Source: Candidatus Moraniibacteriota bacterium (lineage in GTDB: Bacteria; Patescibacteriota; Minisyncoccia; Moranbacterales; GCA-2747515). From it: a stretch of 11,108 nt of DNA. The translations under genes were made by a program, and so were the position numbers. Below are positions 7,094 through 11,108 of this stretch, piece after piece. Positions within the stretch are counted from its first letter, which is position 1, and each line of letters opens with the position of its first letter. The stretch covers positions 1-11,108 of the forward strand of contig JALWAF010000168.1 in assembly GCA_027016355.1 (NCBI GenBank). The letters run 5' to 3'. The notes under the pieces are model-generated. The model saw nothing but the letters and a program-made list of their open reading frames with translations, was not told the origin of the DNA and searched no databases.

Positions 7094-7129
7094 TAATAAA
7101 AGCATCGTAAATTTACGATGCTTTTATTA
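7094..7129. terminator. Perfect 36-base palindrome, terminator of ileS
   Basis: Bases 7094-7111 are exactly complementary to 7112-7129, with a GCATCG/CGATGC core and A/T-rich arms, so the transcript of either strand folds into a hairpin ending in a short U-rich tail. It lies 30 bases after the ileS stop and most likely ends ileS transcription. The symmetry would let it work in both directions, although no plus-strand gene approaches it. Confidence 0.8.
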
Positions 7130-7158
7130 TATGTCTCTTTACAAAAATATGCAAAAAC

Positions 7159-10100
7159 TTATTTCCTCAGTGTAATAACAATATTCTCCTCATCAATTTT
7201 ATATTCTTCTTCCATATCATTATCCTGTAATTTCTCATTCTTGAGCTCATCTGCTAGCACCTCATGTGCAATCATTTCTTGATATGCATCAAACACTTCT
7301 GCAAATCCATGCAACCCAACACAAATACGATCATCAATTGCATAATCAGCTTTCTTGCGCATTTGTTGAATATGACGAATAATTTCACGAGCTTGTCCCT
7401 CTAACTTCAAATCATTCGTCAATTCTATATCAAGCTCAAGTTGCACGCCGTTAATTTCACCCATATTTTTAGCTTGTTCATCAAACACAAAATCACTAAA
7501 TGCAACATATTTAATATTTAATTCATCTTTGATTATTTCAATAAATTCATCAGTAATTTTTAATCCTTCATTCTTAATTTTTAATTCTTGAAGTGGCTGA
7601 CGTACTTTAATCTGCGTTCGAGCTCGCAACTTTAACCCTTCACTAATAATATTTCGCACAGATTGCATTTGCTCATTTAATTCTGTATCAATGTATTCTT
7701 GATCACCTTTTGGAAAATCTTCCAAATGTACAGACTCTTTACCAGTTAAATTTTTATAAATTTCATCAGCCAAAAACGGTGCAAATGGCGCAATTGTCTT
7801 TGACAACTCTATCAATACGTAATGCAAAGTTGCATAAGCTTCATTTTTATCATCATCATCCTCACTCTTCCAAAATCTCTTTCTACTACGACGAATATAC
7901 CAATTGGACAAATTATCAATAAATGGTGCAAATTTTCTAGTTGCTTGCATCAAGCGATAATTTTCCATTTCCTCATTTACATCAGTAATTAGTTGATGCA
8001 GTTCAGAAATAAGCCATTTATCCAAAAGATTGCTTACTTTTGGCACATCTTTATAATTTGCTTTCCACCCATCTACATTTGCATACATCACAAAAAAACT
8101 ATAACTCTGCCACAGCATCCGAAAAGTCCCTCGAGCAATCTCTGCTAGGTCTTTTTCACTAAAATTCAAATCATTGGCGTTGACCACCGGTGATTGCGCC
8201 AGATAAAACCGCAAAGGGTCGGCACCATATTTATTAACCATCTCCATTGGATCAGGATAATTTTGCAATTTTTTAGACATCTTTTGCCCATCTTCTGCTA
8301 AAACAATTCCATTAACAATCACATTTTTAAATGCCTTTTTATTAAAAATCCCACCAGCAATGACATGCAGATAATAAAACCAAGCTCTAGTTTGGTCAAT
8401 TCCCTCGGCAATAAAATCTGCCGGAAAACTTTTTTCAAACGATTCCTTATTGTCAAAAGGATAATGAGCCTGACCATAGGGCATAGAGCCACTGTCAAAC
8501 CAGGTGTCCAAAACATCTGGCACCCGCTTCATTGTCCCCTCACAACTTTCGCATTTGAAAGTAACTTTATCAACAATATGTTTATGTAAATCATCAACTT
8601 CCACGCCACTGGCATCTTTAAGTTCTGCCACCGAACCAAAAACTTTTTTCTCTCCACACTTATCACAAACCCAAATCGGCATCACACTTGCCCAAAATCT
8701 TTGCCGAGAAATTGACCAATCCCGGGCGCCTTCTAGCCAATTACCAAAACGACCCTCTTTAATATGTTTTGGCGTCCAATTAACATCTTTGGCGTTTTCC
8801 AAAAGTTGCTCCTTAATTTTAGTCACTGCCACAAACCAACTTCCGGTTGCGTAATTAAGAAGAGCAGTGTCACAGCGCCAACAGTGCGGATAACTATGAT
8901 TGTATTTTTTTGAATCGAATAATAAATTTCTACTTTCCAAATCTTTTTTTACGGCAAGGTCAATTTCTCTAATCTCATCAACCTTATTTTTTGCACGTAC
9001 TTTAAGATCCGCCCCGCCAAGAGATCCCCCAACCTCTTTATGCATAATACCATCCATACTAACATGTTGTACAAAGGGCAATTTTTTCTTTTTACCCAAA
9101 TTCATATCATCTTCCCCAAACGCCGGAGCGATATGTACTACCCCAGTTCCTTCGTCAGTTGTTACAAAGTCAGCATCATAAACCTGCCATCCATTTTTTC
9201 CATTTTCCAGTTTTTCATCATTAGCGTAAATATCCCATAACGGTTTATATTTCAAACCAACTAAACTTAGTCCAGTAAATTCCATATAATTATTTGTGCT
9301 AACATAATGAGCCTCGCCACTCATCGAAGAGCTCCATCCTCCTTGCACTCCTTCAAATTCCCATATCTTATCAGTTAGAGCACTTTTTTGACCCTCAGCA
9401 TAACCAAAAGTGCCTAATTTTCTAGTTATATACTCGTAAGAAGCAATATAGGTTTCACCGACCTTAAAGATGTCCCAATCACTTTTTGAAACACTGAATT
9501 TAACATATTTAGTATTTTCATTTATTGCCAAAGCAACATTTCCCGGAAGTGTCCATGGAGTCGTTGTCCACGCTAAAACATATGTGTTTTTTTCAACTTC
9601 CTCCCCGTTTATTTTTTGTCCTTCTTCTAGCTCGAACTTAGCTATTACCGACAAATCTTTCACGTCTTTATATCCTTCACTTACTTCCGACTGAGAAAGA
9701 GTGGTTTCGCAACGAGGACAAACATGCATTGAGCGGTAATTGTAATAAATCAAATCCTTGTCCCACAGTTGTTTAAAAGTCCACCAAACACTTTCCATAA
9801 AATCTCGATCCATAGTACGATAAGAATCTTTCATATCTGCCCAGCGACCAAGTCGAGGAATAATTTTTTCCCACTCATCAGCATACTCTAAAACCTTAGA
9901 GCGACACATTTCATTAAATTTATCTACACCCAACTCCTCAATCTCCTTTTTAGTACGACTTCCCATTTCCTTCTCCACAATATTTTCAATAGGCAAACCG
10001 TGACAGTCCCAGCCCCATTTTCGTGGAATATATTTTCCCTTCATCGTCCAATAACGAGGAATTATATCTTTCATCAATGAACCAACGATATGCCCATAGT

Positions 10101-10293
10101 GTGGCAAACCAGTAGCAAAAGGAGGTCCGTCATAAAAGCTATATAAATTACTGCCATCATCTGTTTTTCTATTTTCCAATGTTTTTTTAAAAATATCATT
10201 TTCTTCCCAGAATTTTAAGACATTTTCTTCAACTTCTGGAAGTTTAATCCTAGAATCAACTTCTTTAAAATATGCATTTTTTTCTTTTGACAT
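7159..10293 (-). CDS. ileS: Isoleucyl-tRNA synthetase, type 2
   Basis: This class I synthetase charges tRNA-Ile with isoleucine in the cytoplasm. The 1044-residue protein has the HIGH-type signature HYGH (65-68) within PPFATGLPHYGHI, the editing-domain motif WTTTPWTLPGN (242-252), WDCHGLPIEN (95-104), the SRQRFW motif (529-534), the WFDSGSMPY region (598-606) and the KMSKS loop as KMSKK (671-675). Four CxxC pairs (192-195, 471-474, 543-546, 581-584) fit the zinc sites of this family. The long C-terminus and the HYGH form match the archaeal/eukaryotic-like type 2 enzymes, which are often mupirocin-insensitive. About 40 residues in the editing domain (near 294-336, containing GGWSSSMSGEAHY) look like an insertion relative to the usual family pattern. 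The ATG at 10293 has no Shine-Dalgarno. Expression is probably controlled by the T-box in the leader. Confidence 0.97.
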   Translation of the reverse strand: MSKEKNAYFKEVDSRIKLPEVEENVLKFWEENDIFKKTLENRKTDDGSNLYSFYDGPPFATGLPHYGHIVGSLMKDIIPRYWTMKGKYIPRKWGWDCHGLPIENIVEKEMGSRTKKEIEELGVDKFNEMCRSKVLEYADEWEKIIPRLGRWADMKDSYRTMDRDFMESVWWTFKQLWDKDLIYYNYRSMHVCPRCETTLSQSEVSEGYKDVKDLSVIAKFELEEGQKINGEEVEKNTYVLAWTTTPWTLPGNVALAINENTKYVKFSVSKSDWDIFKVGETYIASYEYITRKLGTFGYAEGQKSALTDKIWEFEGVQGGWSSSMSGEAHYVSTNNYMEFTGLSLVGLKYKPLWDIYANDEKLENGKNGWQVYDADFVTTDEGTGVVHIAPAFGEDDMNLGKKKKLPFVQHVSMDGIMHKEVGGSLGGADLKVRAKNKVDEIREIDLAVKKDLESRNLLFDSKKYNHSYPHCWRCDTALLNYATGSWFVAVTKIKEQLLENAKDVNWTPKHIKEGRFGNWLEGARDWSISRQRFWASVMPIWVCDKCGEKKVFGSVAELKDASGVEVDDLHKHIVDKVTFKCESCEGTMKRVPDVLDTWFDSGSMPYGQAHYPFDNKESFEKSFPADFIAEGIDQTRAWFYYLHVIAGGIFNKKAFKNVIVNGIVLAEDGQKMSKKLQNYPDPMEMVNKYGADPLRFYLAQSPVVNANDLNFSEKDLAEIARGTFRMLWQSYSFFVMYANVDGWKANYKDVPKVSNLLDKWLISELHQLITDVNEEMENYRLMQATRKFAPFIDNLSNWYIRRSRKRFWKSEDDDDKNEAYATLHYVLIELSKTIAPFAPFLADEIYKNLTGKESVHLEDFPKGDQEYIDTELNEQMQSVRNIISEGLKLRARTQIKVRQPLQELKIKNEGLKITDEFIEIIKDELNIKYVAFSDFVFDEQAKNMGEINGVQLELDIELTNDLKLEGQAREIIRHIQQMRKKADYAIDDRICVGLHGFAEVFDAYQEMIAHEVLADELKNEKLQDNDMEEEYKIDEENIVITLRK

Positions 10294-10320
10294 AGCTTTA
10301 TAATTTTAAGTTTTAAATTT

Positions 10321-10352
10321 AAAAAAATCCTTAAACAAAATCTGCTCAAGGA
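10321..10352 (-). terminator. T-box-controlled terminator in the ileS leader
   Basis: On the minus strand TCCTTGAGCA (10352-10343) pairs over ten positions, two of them G-U, with TGTTTAAGGA (10337-10328) around a five-base loop, and seven T residues follow (10327-10321). Its 5' arm shares CCTT (10351-10348) with the antiterminator, so the two structures exclude each other. This is the off state of the T-box when tRNA-Ile is charged. Confidence 0.9.
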
Positions 10353-10376
10353 CGTCTATAAACGTGGTACCACCTT
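10348..10376 (-). promoter_or_regulatory. T-box antiterminator element
   Basis: AAGG (10376-10373) pairs with CCTT (10351-10348), and ACGT (10365-10362) with ACGT (10355-10352) around a six-base loop. The seven-base bulge TGGTACC (10372-10366) sits between the two helices. This is the canonical two-helix antiterminator with a seven-base bulge whose TGGN face binds the tRNA acceptor end. Its 3' strand overlaps the 5' arm of the terminator. Confidence 0.9.
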
Positions 10377-10544
10377 AATTTAATATTGATAATAAAAATC
10401 AATATCCTTAATTCCAGCTATTACAGGCTTACCTGGCGCGTTCTAATCATTTGCATTTATACAAACTTTCTTCGCACATCCTATTATTGATGAAAATAAT
10501 TTCAGTGGCGATATCCACCGTCAAAGGACTTTATATTTTTCGTA

Positions 10545-10550
10545 TTTATA
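10545..10550 (-). promoter_or_regulatory. Possible -10 box for the ileS leader
   Basis: TATAAA (10550-10545) lies about 15 bases before the first pairing base of Stem I, so a transcript from it would contain the complete T-box. No acceptable -35 is seen at 16-18 bases. A second TATAAA at 10535-10530 would start inside Stem I and is less likely. Read-through from the glycosyltransferase gene is possible because no terminator separates it from the leader. Confidence 0.25.
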
Positions 10551-10570
10551 GATTACATTAAAAATACCTT

Positions 10571-11108
10571 TTATGCAACCATTTTTTTATAAATATCTAG
10601 AGTTTCCTTTGCAGTCTTTTGCCAATCAAAATCATGAGCACGTCTCAATCCTTTTTGTCGAAAATCATCACGCATATCTTCATCATTGGCAAATTCAATC
10701 ATCGCTTGTGCAATTTCTTTTGTATCAATAGGATTAACTAATTTTGCAGCACCATTAGCAATTTCTGGTGCTGATCCAGCATTAGTAACAATTGCTGGTG
10801 TTCCTGTTGCAAATGCTTCCAAAATTGTTGTACCAAATCCTTCATATAGTGATGGTAATACAAAAAATTCTGCGTTTTTAAAAATCGGAACTAATTCATC
10901 ACCAATAACATACCCACTAAATTTTACATCTCTTACTAATTGCAAATCTTTGACCATATGTTTAATATCACCCGCAAGCCAACCAGGTTTCCCCGCAATT
11001 AACATTTGATAATCACATAATTCACGCCTGCTCTTTTTAATGCGAGATTCTTTAAATATTGAAAATGCATGTAAAAGTCGAGTTACATTTTTTGATGGTT
11101 CGATAGTT
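10571..11108 (-). CDS. GT4-family glycosyltransferase, C-terminal part (5' end outside window)
   Basis: The frame is open to the right edge, so at least 178 codons of a longer gene are present; the first ATG inside (11005) is internal, not the start. The visible part is the nucleotide-sugar-binding half of a GT-B fold. It begins TIEPSKNVTRLLHAF, the GT4 'EPRKN' region, then YQMLIAGKPGWL, then the donor-site motif PSLYEGFGTTILEAFA with the EX7E pair, then G-T-P-A-I-V-T-N-A-G-S-A-P-E. The C-terminal helix (FDWQKTAKETLDIYKK) is complete and the stop is TAA. Members transfer sugars from nucleotide donors to lipids, polysaccharides or proteins at the inner face of the membrane. Acceptor and donor cannot be told. 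The ileS leader follows without a visible terminator. Confidence 0.93.
   Translation of the reverse strand, partial: TIEPSKNVTRLLHAFSIFKESRIKKSRRELCDYQMLIAGKPGWLAGDIKHMVKDLQLVRDVKFSGYVIGDELVPIFKNAEFFVLPSLYEGFGTTILEAFATGTPAIVTNAGSAPEIANGAAKLVNPIDTKEIAQAMIEFANDEDMRDDFRQKGLRRAHDFDWQKTAKETLDIYKKMVA

Larger units (their letters stand above)
10321..10530 (-). promoter_or_regulatory. T-box riboswitch controlling ileS (tRNA-Ile sensing)
   Basis: The leader carries the T-box core AAGGTGGTACCACG (10376-10363). The following parts can be drawn on the minus strand. A compact Stem I region (10530-10478) closes with TCCT/AGGA. A Stem II-like helix pairs GTGCG (10477-10473) with CGCGC (10440-10436) and is capped by TTTGTA/TGCAAA. 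CCAG/CTGG pairings at 10436-10414 resemble the Stem IIA/B region. Stem III is nine pairs (10406-10398 with 10390-10382). The antiterminator and a terminator follow. The bulge TGGT of the antiterminator would pair with ACCA, that is the CCA end plus discriminator A73, as expected for tRNA-Ile. AUC, an Ile codon, occurs at 10491-10489 and 10512-10510 as possible specifiers. In known T-boxes uncharged tRNA stabilises the antiterminator and turns on the synthetase gene. Confidence 0.92.

Noticed and set aside
8319..8516. Minus-strand 65-codon frame inside ileS
   Set aside because: It is out of frame within the catalytic core of ileS and has no recognisable features.
10295..10320. AAATTTAAAACTTAAAATT-type A/T repeat just before ileS
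   Set aside because: It is short, simple A/T sequence without a second full copy nearby, so no repeat family can be claimed.
10363..10376. T-box-like motif read on the plus strand
   Set aside because: GTGGTACCAC is palindromic, so it appears on both strands, but only the minus strand has the flanking Stem III, antiterminator and terminator and a downstream synthetase gene.
10571..11005. Glycosyltransferase gene starting at the ATG at 11005
   Set aside because: The frame continues upstream to the window edge with clear GT4 sequence (TIEPSKNVTRLL), so this ATG is internal.
1..11108. CRISPR array, insertion sequence, tRNA/rRNA or defence genes
   Set aside because: No regularly spaced repeats, transposase, terminal inverted repeats, cloverleaf or rRNA-like sequence were seen on either strand.

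Overview
This AT-rich window carries all of its genes on the minus strand, read from right to left. It looks like a piece of a small-genome bacterium of the candidate phyla radiation (Patescibacteria). That is inferred from gene content: a DUF11-like surface protein beside a LysM/LytR_C protein, a type-2 isoleucyl-tRNA synthetase, short intergenic gaps and a near absence of Shine-Dalgarno sequences. No marker gene proves it. The long reading frames have no in-frame UGA, so the standard bacterial code fits.

In transcription order the layout is as follows. The right edge holds the 3' part of a GT4 glycosyltransferase (10571-11108). Next comes a leader of about 280 bases containing a well-formed T-box riboswitch with antiterminator and terminator (10321-10530), which should control ileS (7159-10293). 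A 36-base perfect palindrome ends ileS. It is followed by a small double-CxxC zinc-ribbon protein (6776-7042), which ends at a strong terminator (6656-6692). Fourteen bases after the T-tract of that terminator recO starts (5913-6641), probably leaderless.

The left half looks like one envelope-related cluster: a single-pass protein with about four extracytoplasmic DUF11-like beta domains (3983-5854), a LysM / membrane segment / LytR_C protein (2833-3960), and a P2-type cation-pumping ATPase (122-2809). Gaps between these are only 22-23 bases and I see no terminator between them. An extended -10 element lies just upstream of the first. At the left edge (1-53) a promoter-like element precedes a possible start of another gene.

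The points most worth following are the complete T-box with two candidate Ile specifier triplets in a compact Stem I, the LysM domain on the apparently cytoplasmic side of a membrane segment, an unusually acidic ion-binding region in the ATPase, a possible frameshifted extension of the zinc-ribbon protein, and the terminator/leaderless-promoter overlap in front of recO. I found no CRISPR array, insertion sequence, tRNA, rRNA or defence island. The window is mostly housekeeping and envelope genes, not a clearly new system.
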